In this document: positions 8,311 through 16,755 of the stretch, one piece after another | Layout of the letters: every line of letters begins with the position of its first letter | Position numbering within the stretch: position 1 is the first letter of the stretch | Assembly (NCBI GenBank): GCA_009380005.1 | Contig: WHSQ01000016.1 | Span: forward strand, 1 to 37,752 | Source of the DNA: Actinomycetota bacterium | Lineage (GTDB): Bacteria > Actinomycetota > CADDZG01 > WHSQ01 | Length of the DNA stretch: 37,752 bases | Direction of reading: 5' to 3' | Notes under the pieces: generated by a model | What the model was told of the DNA's origin: nothing | Seen by the model: the letters and a program-made list of their open reading frames with translations, nothing else | Databases searched by the model: none | Translations under genes and position numbers: made by a program

Positions 8311-8678
8311 CAGTCGGAGGACTTCCGCGATCGGCGATCGTTCGGCGATCCCACCCAGTCCGCGGGCCGAAGGTTCCAAAACCCGTTGTTTCCGCTAGAC
8401 GTCATGATTCGATCCTCGGGGAGTGCAAGGAGGTACTCGTGTCGAGCTTCGCCGAGGCTTCGTTGCTGGCGGCTTTCAGGAACTGGAAGGCGGAAGGCTA
8501 GATCGATACCCCGTAGGGAGTGGGCGCAGGATCGCGCGGGCCGGAGGACCATCGCTTCGATCGATCTTTAGCGGCAGACAGATGGATGGCTCGAGCCGCC
8601 TGCGGGGGCGTGAGAGCCGCCGTCCGATGAGAGCAACCAGGTTCTGGCAACCCATCGAGTTCGTGCGAGAGTCTGTGG
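8311..8678 (+). other. 368-base gap without a convincing gene; one tiny ORF with a strong ribosome site
   Basis: No family-level homology is visible here. The only structured item is a 20-codon ORF, GTG at 8439-8441 to TAG at 8499-8501 (VSSFAEASLLAAFRNWKAEG). It is preceded by AAGGAGG with a five-base spacer, which is unusually good for chance. It could be a leader peptide or small protein, or coincidence. Short CGATCG/GCGATC repeats occur around 8329-8350 with no clear fold. Confidence 0.35.
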
Positions 8679-9509
8679 GTGCGCGCTGCCGTCGTGGGAC
8701 ACGTGGAGTGGGTGGAGTTCCTTCGCGTCGACCACGTGCCGACCGCGGGAGAGATCGTCGAGGCAACGGAGTCGTGGCAGGAGCCGGCCGGAGGTGGCGC
8801 GGCGGCGGCAGTGCAGCTTCTGAAGCTTTGCGGTGATGCCGTCTTCTACACCGCTCTGGGCGACGATGAGCTGGGGCACCGGGCCCACGCAGCCCTGACC
8901 ACATGGGGTCTTCGGGTGGAAGCCGCCTTCCGCGACGACGTCACGAGACGCGCCATCACGCACGTCGATACCCAGGGCGAGCGCACGATCACGGTGGTGG
9001 GCGAACGCCTTGCCCCGCATGCGCGGGATGGTCTTGCGTGGGATGGGCTCGCAGGGACGGATGCCGTGTATCTCACGGATGGAGACGTCGGGGCATTGCG
9101 TCACGCCCGCCGAGCGCGCGTACTGGTGGCGACGGCTCGCATCCTTCCGCTCCTGGCTGAGGCCAAGCTTCATGTGGACGCTCTGGTAGGCAGCCGGCGG
9201 GACCCGGCCGAGGAATATCTGGAGGGTGCGCTCGATCCGCCGCCGGAGGTCGTGGTCCGTACTTCGGGGGCCGGCGGCGGAACCGTGGCCGTGAGGGGTG
9301 AGGCGACCCGGTCGTTCTCGGCGCCTCCACTGCCGGGGCCGATCGTCGACAGCTACGGCGCCGGCGATAGCTTCGCTGCAGGCCTGACATATGCGCTTGC
9401 TCGCGACCTGCCCCCGCTCGATGCGGCGCGGTTCGCAGCCCGCTGCGGCGCGGCCGTCCTTACCGGTCGGGGCCCCTACGAAGCCCAGCTGCGCGACCCC
9501 GGCGGCTGA
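8679..9509 (+). CDS. PfkB-family carbohydrate kinase (ribokinase-like)
   Basis: The product is 276 residues from a GTG start. The N-terminal Rossmann-type strand AAVVGHVEWVEFLRVDHVP matches the opening of ribokinase-like kinases. The glycine-rich substrate motif is GGGAAAAVQLLKLCGDAVFY, and the C-terminal signature VDSYGAGDSFAAGLTYALAR carries the anion hole GAGD with the catalytic Asp. The length is slightly short for the family (290-320), with reduced lid strands. The sugar or nucleoside substrate cannot be told from the sequence. It is not obviously in an operon: 369 bases separate it from the upstream gene and 353 from the downstream gene. Confidence 0.85.
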   Translation: MRAAVVGHVEWVEFLRVDHVPTAGEIVEATESWQEPAGGGAAAAVQLLKLCGDAVFYTALGDDELGHRAHAALTTWGLRVEAAFRDDVTRRAITHVDTQGERTITVVGERLAPHARDGLAWDGLAGTDAVYLTDGDVGALRHARRARVLVATARILPLLAEAKLHVDALVGSRRDPAEEYLEGALDPPPEVVVRTSGAGGGTVAVRGEATRSFSAPPLPGPIVDSYGAGDSFAAGLTYALARDLPPLDAARFAARCGAAVLTGRGPYEAQLRDPGG

Positions 9510-9862
9510 GCGCCGGGGACGCAGACCGGGATTATGCCCCCTCTGCCGAGGACTCCACCGTCGGGGCCTGCTCGAGCGGTTCGGCGACTGCGTCGCTCGT
9601 CGGTTCGACGACGAAGCCTTCGGATGCCGGATCGACGGTGGATCCGGCGGGGCCCCCGGCCGGGCGTCGCCTACGTAAACCACGCAACCGATCTTGCGAG
9701 GGTCCCGAAATCCCTCCTAACCATCTTCCAAGCTCAAGCAGAACCGGTCATCCTTCCGATAGGAGAAGAGCCGGTCCCGATCCGCGCGGCGTCAACGTCG
9801 CCGGTGAGGCAGCCGGGTGAATCTTCGAGATCGCACCCGAATCGTCCTTGGAAGGAAGAACG
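9510..9862. other. 353-base intergenic stretch before the subtilisin gene
   Basis: No supported gene. On the minus strand a frame of about 60 codons ends at a TAA near 9535 with an acidic tail-like composition (STVDPASEGFVVEPTSDA), but it has no ribosome site, no clear start and no family. The last 15 bases hold the subtilisin ribosome site (GGAAGGA). A promoter for the subtilisin gene is expected here, but I could not identify one with confidence. Confidence 0.4.
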
Positions 9863-11626
9863 ATGAGACGCTTGATCCCCGCTCTGCTGATCGTCATGAC
9901 GCTCCTGCCGCTCCAGCCTGCGTTCGGTACGCCGTCCACGAGCCGAAGCGGCCGCTACATAGTGGTCCTGAAGGATTCTGTGACGCGACCTCGAGCCATC
10001 GCGAGCGATCATCGCAGGGAGCACTCGCTTCTCGTCGAGCACGTCTACAGTCACGCTCTCAAGGGTTATTCGGCGCGCATGAGCCCGGCCTCAGCGGCTC
10101 GGATCGCGAGTGACCCTCGCGTCGCCTTCGTCGAGGTCGATCAACGCGTCAGGGCGTTCGGCGAGGTGCCCACCGGCGTCGATCGTTCCGAAGCGGACAA
10201 GAAGCAGGGCCTCGGAGATTCGACCTATACGTCGACCAACGTGGACATCGCCGTGCTGGACACGGGGATCCAGCCCGATCATCCCGATCTCAACGTGGTC
10301 GGCGGAGTGAATTGCGTCGGTGGCCTCTTCACTTCCTCCTGCACCTCCGGGAACTTCGCCGACGACAACGAGCACGGCACACACGTCGCAGGGACGGCAG
10401 CGGCGAAGGACAACGGCTTCGGTGTGGTGGGCGTAGCCCCGGGGGCCAGGCTGTGGGCGGTCAAGGTGCTCGACAGGCGGGGCAGCGGCTACCTCTCCTG
10501 GATCGTGGCGGGCATCGATTGGGTGAGGAGCCAGGCTCCCACGATCGAGGTCGCCAACATGAGCCTCGGCTGTGAGTGCACGAGCTCGGCTATGAGCACG
10601 GCCTTGACCAACGCCACCAATGCCGGTGTGGTGTTCGTCGTCGCAGCGGGGAACAGCGGCAAGGACGCATCCACGTTCGCGCCCGCGAACCACAGTCAGG
10701 TGATCGCCGTATCTGCCATGGCCGACTTCAACGGCCGGGCAGGTGGAGGAGCGGCGCCGACGTGCCGGGCCGATGAGGACGACACCCTTGCGAACTTCAG
10801 CAACTTCGGATCCGTCGTCGACCTCGCCGCGCCCGGCGTGTGCATCAGGTCCACCGTGCCGGGAGGTAAGTACGACACGTTCAGCGGGACGTCGATGGCC
10901 AGTCCACACGGGGCCGGCGCGGCGGCACTATACGTGGCGGAGAACGCGGTCCCGCGCTCGTCTTCCAGATGGTCGACCGTACGCGCCGGGCTTCGCGGGG
11001 CGGGATGGTCGGTGCCGCAGAGCGACTCGTGTGGATTCTCCGGCGGCCGGTCCGCGGAACCATTCCTGATGCTGGCACTGCCGTGCGACTCGAACGGGAC
11101 GGAACCCCCAGCGCCGGGCAACGCCGCGCCCACGGCAAGCTTCTCCGGTTCCTGCTCCGCGCTCGCCTGCGACTTCGATGGCACCTCATCGAGCGACCCC
11201 GACGGCGATGCACTCGTTTACGCGTGGAACTTCGGGGACGGGGCAAGCGCGACGGGCCCGACCGCATCGCACACGTACGGTGCCGACGGCTCCTACACGG
11301 TCACCCTCACCGTCACGGATCCCGGCGGCCTCAGCGACATAAAGTCAAGAGTCGTAACGGCCGGTTCCGGAACGGCGGATTACAACTTCACGGCAACCGG
11401 CCGGAAGGTGAAGGGCACCAAGTACGTCGATCTGAGTTGGAACACGGGGGCCTTCGCCTCCTCGACCGTGGACGTGTGGCGCGACGGAGCGCCGGTCGGC
11501 TCGACGGCGAACGACGGCAGCCACACCGATGGACCACTCGGCAAGGGGAAGGGTACCTACTACTACTTCATCTGCGAGACGGGGAACCCGGGCAACTGTT
11601 CCAACCTCGCGGTGGTGAGCTTCTAA
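9863..11626 (+). CDS. Secreted subtilisin-family (S8) serine protease with PKD domain
   Basis: The product is 587 residues. A signal peptide (MRRLIPALLIVMTLLPLQPA, then FG) is followed by an inhibitor-I9 propeptide at about 30-100 (RYIVVLKDSV to VAFVEVDQRVRAF), which folds the enzyme and is then removed. The S8 catalytic domain (about 118-390) has the complete triad: D133 (AVLDTGIQPDHPD), H171 (NEHGTHVAGT) and S344 (FSGTSMASPHGAG). The oxyanion Asn lies in AAGNSGKD. A PKD domain (about 412-495; DPDGDALVYAWNFGDG, HTYGADGSYTVTLTV) and a C-terminal Fn3-like beta module (YVDLSWNTGAFASSTVDVWR) follow; these usually anchor or target secreted proteases. Several Cys pairs fit an exported enzyme. The ATG at 9863 has GGAAGGA seven bases upstream. 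Confidence 0.95.
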   Translation: MRRLIPALLIVMTLLPLQPAFGTPSTSRSGRYIVVLKDSVTRPRAIASDHRREHSLLVEHVYSHALKGYSARMSPASAARIASDPRVAFVEVDQRVRAFGEVPTGVDRSEADKKQGLGDSTYTSTNVDIAVLDTGIQPDHPDLNVVGGVNCVGGLFTSSCTSGNFADDNEHGTHVAGTAAAKDNGFGVVGVAPGARLWAVKVLDRRGSGYLSWIVAGIDWVRSQAPTIEVANMSLGCECTSSAMSTALTNATNAGVVFVVAAGNSGKDASTFAPANHSQVIAVSAMADFNGRAGGGAAPTCRADEDDTLANFSNFGSVVDLAAPGVCIRSTVPGGKYDTFSGTSMASPHGAGAAALYVAENAVPRSSSRWSTVRAGLRGAGWSVPQSDSCGFSGGRSAEPFLMLALPCDSNGTEPPAPGNAAPTASFSGSCSALACDFDGTSSSDPDGDALVYAWNFGDGASATGPTASHTYGADGSYTVTLTVTDPGGLSDIKSRVVTAGSGTADYNFTATGRKVKGTKYVDLSWNTGAFASSTVDVWRDGAPVGSTANDGSHTDGPLGKGKGTYYYFICETGNPGNCSNLAVVSF

Positions 11627-11701
11627 CCACTGCGGCCTAGGTGCAGGTCGAGCCCGGATGGGGTTGGTGTCCGGGATGGCTGAGCGCGCGAACATGACGC
11701 C

Positions 11702-12700
11702 ATGAAGGCTTGGATCGCGGCTCGCCCGGGCCCCCTGGCCACCCGTCCCCTGCGACTCGTGAAACGGGATCCCCCGGTGCCCGGCCCCGGGGAATTGCTC
11801 GTGCGGGTGAACGCTTGCGGAGTCTGCCGAACGGATCTCCACGTGGTCGAGGGAGACCTTCCGCCCCATAAGCCACGAGTGATCCCGGGCCACGAGATCG
11901 TCGGAACCGTCGTGGAGCGAGGGGATCGCGCGAACCGGTACGACACCGGAGCACGGGTAGGGATCCCGTGGCTGAGACACACCTGTGGCAAGTGCCGTTA
12001 CTGCGCCCGCGGTCGGGAGAATCTGTGCGAGAGCCCCGCTTTCACCGGTTACGACGAGGACGGCGGTTACGCCGAGTTGGCCACGGTGCACGAGGATTAC
12101 GCCCTCGAGCTTCCCGGGGGGTTCGATGACCTTCACGCCGCTCCGCTCCTGTGCGCCGGAATCATCGGTTACCGCGCCCTGAAGCGAACGAACCTCCCCG
12201 CGGGGGGGCGTCTGGGGATCTACGGTTTCGGCGGTTCGGCTCACCTGACGGCCCAGGTCGCGCTGCATCACGGCGCCAGGGTTCATGTGATGACCCGGGG
12301 CGACCAAGCGCGTCGGCTGGCTCGTAGCCTCGGCGCCTCGTCCGTCCAGGGCACGACCGACCCTCCGCCCGAACCGCTCGATGCAGCGATCCTCTTCGCG
12401 CCGGTTGGCGACCTCGTTCCCACGGCCCTCGAGGCCCTCGACCGGGGTGGACGTCTCGCGATCGCAGGCATCCATCTCACGCAGATACCTGTTCTAGATC
12501 ACGAGAAGCACCTCTTCCTGGAACGAGAGCTCGTGAGCGTCACCGCCAATACGCGTGCCGATGCGCGCGAGTTCCTTCAGGTCGCGGCGCGGATACCCAT
12601 CCAGGTGAGCGCCAAGTCCTATCCATTGGACCGTGCGATCGAGGCGCTGACCGACCTGTCCGAAGGACGGCTGTCCGGCGCGGCGGTGCTCATCAACTAA
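11702..12700 (+). CDS. Zinc-dependent alcohol dehydrogenase (AdhA-like MDR family)
   Basis: The product is 332 residues. The N-terminal GroES-like domain has catalytic-zinc ligands in [15 protein letters not shown] (Cys) and [14 protein letters not shown] (His-Glu). The structural zinc site is complete: [16 protein letters not shown]. The Rossmann NAD(P) domain has [17 protein letters not shown]. The spacing and the GIPWL segment before the structural site match the 'zinc-binding alcohol dehydrogenase, AdhA' subgroup that oxidises or reduces short-chain alcohols and aldehydes. The physiological substrate is not evident. It is transcribed convergently with the PEP-mutase family gene 38 bases away. 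Confidence 0.9.
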   Translation: MKAWIAARPGPLATRPLRLVKRDPPVPGPGELLVRVNACGVCRTDLHVVEGDLPPHKPRVIPGHEIVGTVVERGDRANRYDTGARVGIPWLRHTCGKCRYCARGRENLCESPAFTGYDEDGGYAELATVHEDYALELPGGFDDLHAAPLLCAGIIGYRALKRTNLPAGGRLGIYGFGGSAHLTAQVALHHGARVHVMTRGDQARRLARSLGASSVQGTTDPPPEPLDAAILFAPVGDLVPTALEALDRGGRLAIAGIHLTQIPVLDHEKHLFLERELVSVTANTRADAREFLQVAARIPIQVSAKSYPLDRAIEALTDLSEGRLSGAAVLIN

Positions 12701-12738
12701 GGGATCGCATCGGACGCTCGTGATCCCGCCACTTCGAC

Positions 12739-13539
12739 CTAATCTCGGTCACCGAACCATTCCCCCAGCGGGACGCGCTCTGCCAAGACCGAGAAATCCC
12801 CGGAGCCGCTGATGGTCGAGGCGGCATCAGCCATCGCTTTCACTGCGACCCAAGTCAACCCTCCTCCGACGCTCACCCGCCGGGCCCCGGCAGCGATGAC
12901 GTCTGCGAGAGACAACCCGGGTCGCGCGAGCACGTTCACCGGCTTCGAGACCGACCGGCATACGGTTCTGATCTCATCGGCGCTCGGGAGACCCGGAGCG
13001 TAGAGGACATCGGCCCCAGCCGCATCGAAGGCTTGGAGGCGGGTGATCGTGTCCTGCAGATCCGGTTTGCCTCGGATGTAGTTCTCGGCTCGCGCGGTGA
13101 TGGTGAACGGGAAGTCCAAGGCCCGCGCCGCTTCTACCGCCGCTTCGATCCTCTCGACGGAGTGACCGAGGTCATAGATGTATCCGGCTCGATCGTAGTC
13201 CTCGATCGATCCTCCGACCGCCCCGGCCTCTGCGACGCGCCTGATCGCAAGCGCGGCGCTCTCCGGGTCGGAGCCGTAACCGTTCTCGAGATCGACGGAC
13301 ACGGGCAGCCCCGTGATCCGATCGAGGGCCGCGGCGTGCTCGGCCATCTCGTCCAGCGTTACGGCGCCATCGAGGCGTCCGAGGGTGAAGGCGAATCCAG
13401 AGCTGGTGGTGGCGAGAGCCTTGGATCCGAGCGCCTCGAGCACGCGCGCGCTCCCCGCGTCCCAGGGGTTGGGGATCACGAACGCTTCCCCGGCATGAAG
13501 CGCCCGGAACGCCTCAGCCTTCCTCGCTTGTCTACTCAT
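12739..13539 (-). CDS. Isocitrate lyase/PEP mutase family protein
   Basis: The product is 266 residues, the size of the stand-alone PEP-mutase/methylisocitrate-lyase-like proteins. Family signatures are FVIPNPWDAGSARVLEALGS at the N-terminus, SGFAFTLGRLDG, the Mg-binding VDLENGYGSDPE (D-x-E-x-G-x-G), SIEDYDRAG and ITARAENYIRGKPDL. The isocitrate lyase catalytic KKCGH loop is absent, as in other members of this subgroup, so C-C or P-C bond cleavage of a small 2-oxo acid is likely but the substrate is open. It is followed upstream by a cupin gene on the same strand with a 74-base gap. Confidence 0.88.
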   Translation of the reverse strand: MSRQARKAEAFRALHAGEAFVIPNPWDAGSARVLEALGSKALATTSSGFAFTLGRLDGAVTLDEMAEHAAALDRITGLPVSVDLENGYGSDPESAALAIRRVAEAGAVGGSIEDYDRAGYIYDLGHSVERIEAAVEAARALDFPFTITARAENYIRGKPDLQDTITRLQAFDAAGADVLYAPGLPSADEIRTVCRSVSKPVNVLARPGLSLADVIAAGARRVSVGGGLTWVAVKAMADAASTISGSGDFSVLAERVPLGEWFGDRD

Positions 13540-13613
13540 CGGTCACCCTCGACAACCTAGTCCAGGTGGAGTGGCAGAGGCCCCGACCGGTCGACGGGCC
13601 GGGGGCACCGACC

Positions 13614-14216
13614 TCATCGTGTTCGGGAGGGGGGCCGCCGCGGATCGCGCCTCGACCGAGGAGAGCGCGGCGCCGTCCGGGCATAGCGCAGGTGGAGGCC
13701 TTGCCGCCGAGCCAGCCACGCGAGCGGCGCCATCACCGCGCGCACCGCGGCGGCGGGTACGAAGGGAGCTCGGACCTCGGCATCGAACTCGCGCATGAAC
13801 AGGGCCAGCTCGAGCGGATAGGGCATCCCGCTCGACATCGTCCGGCCCTCGCGAGCGAGCGCGACGGTCGCCTCGAACAGTTCCTCCATCCTCAGTGCGG
13901 GCTGCACCTCGACGCGCACGAGCGCCGGTCCGGTGCCGGCGTTCATGAAGCGATGAACGGTCCCCGCCGGAACCACAACCGTGTCGCCGGCATGGGCGGT
14001 GATCGTTCGCAGGCCCTTGCGGAACTTCATCGTTCCCATCACGACCTCGAAGCGCTCCTCTTGGATGGGATGCACGTGCGCCCCGGGCACGTGACCCTCC
14101 GGAGACAGCTCGAGATCGATGGCCAGCCACTCGCCTCCCGTGTCGGCCGCGGTCTTGCGGAACGTGATCCGCTCGCCGCTGATCGGGTTGTCCAGCACCT
14201 GCCCTGAGTAGGCCAT
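13614..14216 (-). CDS. Cupin-domain protein
   Basis: The 200-residue product has one cupin barrel at about 25-115. The metal-binding His/Glu set is visible in GAHVHPIQEERFEVVMGTMK, and the second motif in AGDTVVVPAGTVHRFMNAGT. The C-terminal 80 residues carry helices (ELFEATVALAREGR, LELALFMREFDAEVRAPFVP) and end in an Arg/Pro-rich tail. Similar 'cupin domain-containing' proteins are of unknown function. A strong ribosome site (AGGAGGA) precedes the ATG at 14216. It diverges from the NarL-type kinase gene. Confidence 0.85.
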   Translation of the reverse strand: MAYSGQVLDNPISGERITFRKTAADTGGEWLAIDLELSPEGHVPGAHVHPIQEERFEVVMGTMKFRKGLRTITAHAGDTVVVPAGTVHRFMNAGTGPALVRVEVQPALRMEELFEATVALAREGRTMSSGMPYPLELALFMREFDAEVRAPFVPAAAVRAVMAPLAWLARRQGLHLRYARTAPRSPRSRRDPRRPPSRTR

Positions 14217-14415
14217 AGCGGTCGTCCTCCTAGCTCGAACATCGCCGTCGCTTCTCCGAAGACGCTAGGGACGTGCGAGCGCGATGTCGTCGGACGAGCG
14301 AGGGCTCTTGTCCTGCGCTCGGTTGAGCAGCGACGGACGACCGGCGCACTCCGAGCGCGGTAGGCGGCAGCACACGTCGGACCGGATCGACCGGGTCGGC
14401 CATCGGTGGTCCGCG

Positions 14416-14431
14416 TACTCCGACCGGAGTA
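14416..14431. promoter_or_regulatory. Perfect inverted repeat upstream of the NarL-type kinase gene
   Basis: TACTCCG-AC-CGGAGTA, two 7-base arms around a 2-base spacer, lies 59 bases before the kinase GTG, in the 273-base divergent region with the cupin gene. The size and symmetry suit a dimeric regulator such as the LuxR-type regulator encoded by the operon. Binding is not shown. Confidence 0.4.
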
Positions 14432-14489
14432 GTGGAGGAGGCTCCCGACGGGCGACGACAGGTCGCCGCTCCCCGCTTACCGTTGGCCC

Positions 14490-15668
14490 GTGACCATCGA
14501 TGGGACCTACGCGCGAGCGCCGCTTCGGCACCGGCAGTTCCGGTCCAGGTACCTCCTGCCCCTGGTCATCGGGGTGATCCAGATCGTCGGGACCCACTTC
14601 GCCGGCCACCGCCAGCCCGAACGGATGGACCTCGACGTCCTCGGCGTCCTCCTCCTCGGAGCGGGGCCGGTGGCGCTCGTGGTCCGGCGCCGTTACCCGG
14701 CGACCGTGCTCGGCGTCGTGCTCGCCACCACGCTCGGCTACACGCTGCTGGACTACCCCCGGGGGCCGATCTTCCTGGCCTTGATCGTCGCGTTCGTCAC
14801 CGCGGTGATGAAAGGGCGCCGCGTCGAGGCACTGGTCGCGCTGGCCCTGGGCTACGTCGGCTTCCTGTGGGCCGGTTACCTCCTAGGCGTCGAGCCCGCG
14901 CCGAGCCTGGGGGAGGCCTTGGGACTCGGTGCGTGGCTGCTGCTGCTCTTCGCGGTGTCGGAGATCGCTCGGGCGAGGCGCGAGCGCGCGATCGAGCTCG
15001 CTCGCACACGGGAGGCAGAGGCCAAGCGTCGGGCCGGCGAGGAGCGCCTCCGCATCGCGCGCGAGCTCCACGACGTGCTCGCCCACAACATCTCGCTCAT
15101 CAACGTCCAGGCCGGCACGGCCCTGCACCTGCTCGACGAGCATCCCGAGCAGGCACGCCCGTCCCTCGCCGCGATCAGGCAAGCGAGCAACGAGGCCCTC
15201 GCCGAGCTGCGATCAGTGCTCGACATCCTCCGTGAAGGCCAGGAATCCGTGCCGCGCTCGCCGACCTCGCGTCTCGCCCACGTCGACGATCTCATCGCCA
15301 AGACCGAGGCTGCGGGCGCCCACGTGACGATGCGGATCGAGGGCGACGCGCGGCCGCTGGCCCCGGGAGTCGATCTCGCCGCCTTCCGCGTCGTGCAGGA
15401 GGCGCTGACCAACGTGACCAAGCACGCGCGCGACGCACGGGTCGCGGTCGAGATCTCCTACGAGGATCGCGAACTGACCGTGCAGATCGACGACGACGGC
15501 GTCGGCGCTCCGGTGGGAGCCCCCTCCGGAGGCGGCAGGGGGATATCGGGCATGCGCGAGCGCGCCGCGGCCCTCGGCGGCGAGCTGGAGGCCGGGCCCC
15601 GCCCCGGCGGCGGGTTCCGCGTCCGGGCGCGCTTCCCGGTCAAGCCCGAGGGGGCCGGCCGCCCATGA
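14490..15668 (+). CDS. NarL/DesK-type sensor histidine kinase
   Basis: The product is 392 residues from a GTG start. The N-terminal 150 residues carry about five hydrophobic segments (LLPLVIGVIQIVGTHF, VLGVLLLGAGPVALVV, IFLALIVAFVTAVM, EALVALALGYVGFLWAGYLL, AWLLLLFAVSEIA). A coiled linker rich in Arg/Glu leads to the HisKA_3 dimerisation helix with H194 (IARELHDVLAHNISLINVQA). The ATPase domain has VVQEALTNVTKHARDA and QIDDDGVGAP, then GGGRGISGMRERAAALGGEL. The stop overlaps the response-regulator ATG (ATGA). Confidence 0.93.
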   Translation: MTIDGTYARAPLRHRQFRSRYLLPLVIGVIQIVGTHFAGHRQPERMDLDVLGVLLLGAGPVALVVRRRYPATVLGVVLATTLGYTLLDYPRGPIFLALIVAFVTAVMKGRRVEALVALALGYVGFLWAGYLLGVEPAPSLGEALGLGAWLLLLFAVSEIARARRERAIELARTREAEAKRRAGEERLRIARELHDVLAHNISLINVQAGTALHLLDEHPEQARPSLAAIRQASNEALAELRSVLDILREGQESVPRSPTSRLAHVDDLIAKTEAAGAHVTMRIEGDARPLAPGVDLAAFRVVQEALTNVTKHARDARVAVEISYEDRELTVQIDDDGVGAPVGAPSGGGRGISGMRERAAALGGELEAGPRPGGGFRVRARFPVKPEGAGRP

Positions 15669-16330
15669 TCCGGGTCCTCTTGGTGGACGATCAGTCCCTG
15701 GTCCGAGCGGGCTTCCGGGCGCTGCTCGACGCGCAGGACGACATCGAGGTCGTGGGCGAAGCCGCCGACGGGGCCGAGGCGGTGGAGCAGACGAGCGCGT
15801 TGAAGCCGGACGTCGTGCTGATGGACATCCGCATGCCGGGGATGGACGGGCTCGAGGCGACGGGTGCCATCGCCGCCGACGACGAGCTGCGCGACGTCCG
15901 CGTCGTCATCCTCACGACGTTCGATCTCGACGAGTACGTGTTCGAGGCCCTCCGCGTCGGCGCCAGCGGCTTCCTCGTCAAGAGCACCGAGCCGGCCGAG
16001 CTCCTGCAGGCCATCCGGGTCGTCGACGCCGGCGACGCGCTCCTGTCCCCCGGCGTGACGAGACGCCTCGTGGCGGAATTCGCCGAGCGGGCGAAGAAGC
16101 CCGGGGCGACGCCGGCCCTCGATGTGCTCACCGACCGGGAGCGAGAGGTCATGGCGCTCGTCGCCGAGGGTCTCTCCAACGAGGAGATCGCCGAGCGTCT
16201 CGTCGTCAGCCCGGCCACGGCCAAGACCCACGTCAGCCGGGCGATGGTCAAGCTCGGGGCGCGCGATCGGGCCCAGCTCGTCGTGTTCGCCTACGAGTCC
16301 CGGCTGGCCCGGCCCGGCTGGCGCGACTGA
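15665..16330 (+). CDS. NarL/LuxR-type response regulator
   Basis: The product is 221 residues. The receiver domain has D8-D9, phosphoacceptor D54 (VVLMDIRMPGMDG), the switch Thr in ILTTFD and the conserved Lys in FLVKSTEP. The LuxR-type HTH (about 148-205) is typical: LTDREREVMALVAEGLSNEE, IAERLVVSPATAKTHVSRAM. It is coupled to the upstream kinase by a 4-base overlap and forms the pair with it. A candidate palindromic operator lies upstream of the operon at 14416-14431. Confidence 0.95.
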   Translation: MIRVLLVDDQSLVRAGFRALLDAQDDIEVVGEAADGAEAVEQTSALKPDVVLMDIRMPGMDGLEATGAIAADDELRDVRVVILTTFDLDEYVFEALRVGASGFLVKSTEPAELLQAIRVVDAGDALLSPGVTRRLVAEFAERAKKPGATPALDVLTDREREVMALVAEGLSNEEIAERLVVSPATAKTHVSRAMVKLGARDRAQLVVFAYESRLARPGWRD

Positions 16331-16490
16331 CCGCTACCCCTCGGGTGGTAGCCGCCCGCCCGGACGCTGCGCCCGGCGCGGTACCGGAAGAGCATCCCCT
16401 GGGCAGACGACTCTTCGACCTGCATCTCCGACGATGGATGTGTCGGAAGGAGAGGCCGGGACCACCCGGCCGAGTCGATGAAGGAGGTCG

Positions 16491-16754
16491 ATGGCGATGT
16501 TGATCACCGCCGCGGAACTGCTGGCCCACGGGTGGGAGCATGGGCACGGAGGATGGTGGCCGATCTTCCCGTTGTTCTGGGTGCTCTTCTGGGGAGTGCT
16601 GATCTTCACGTTGTTCCGCTTCCGGCGGGCCGGACGGTGGCATCACCGTCACTCCGCCGAGGAGATCCTGGCCGAGACCTACGCGCGCGGAGACATCAGC
16701 GTCGAGGAGTACCGGGAGCGCCTGAGCGTCCTGAGGGAGCGCGGCTCTCGATGA
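16491..16754 (+). CDS. Small membrane protein with SHOCT domain
   Basis: The product is 87 residues (85 if started at the second ATG, 16497). AAGGAGG at 16481-16487 is too close to the first ATG (3 bases) and a good 9 bases from the second, so 16497 may be the true start. A His-rich N-terminus (AHGWEHGHGGWWP) precedes one transmembrane helix (IFPLFWVLFWGVLIFTLF). The C-terminus is a SHOCT domain (AEEILAETYARGDISVEEYR), a short helical oligomerisation motif. Function unknown. It ends two bases before the end of the convergent ptsI gene. Confidence 0.85.
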   Translation: MAMLITAAELLAHGWEHGHGGWWPIFPLFWVLFWGVLIFTLFRFRRAGRWHHRHSAEEILAETYARGDISVEEYRERLSVLRERGSR

Positions 16755-16755
16755 C

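Noticed and set aside
8568-9683. Minus-strand frame of 371 codons opposite the PfkB-type kinase
   Set aside because: No recognisable domain, basic low-complexity composition; the plus-strand kinase has full motifs.
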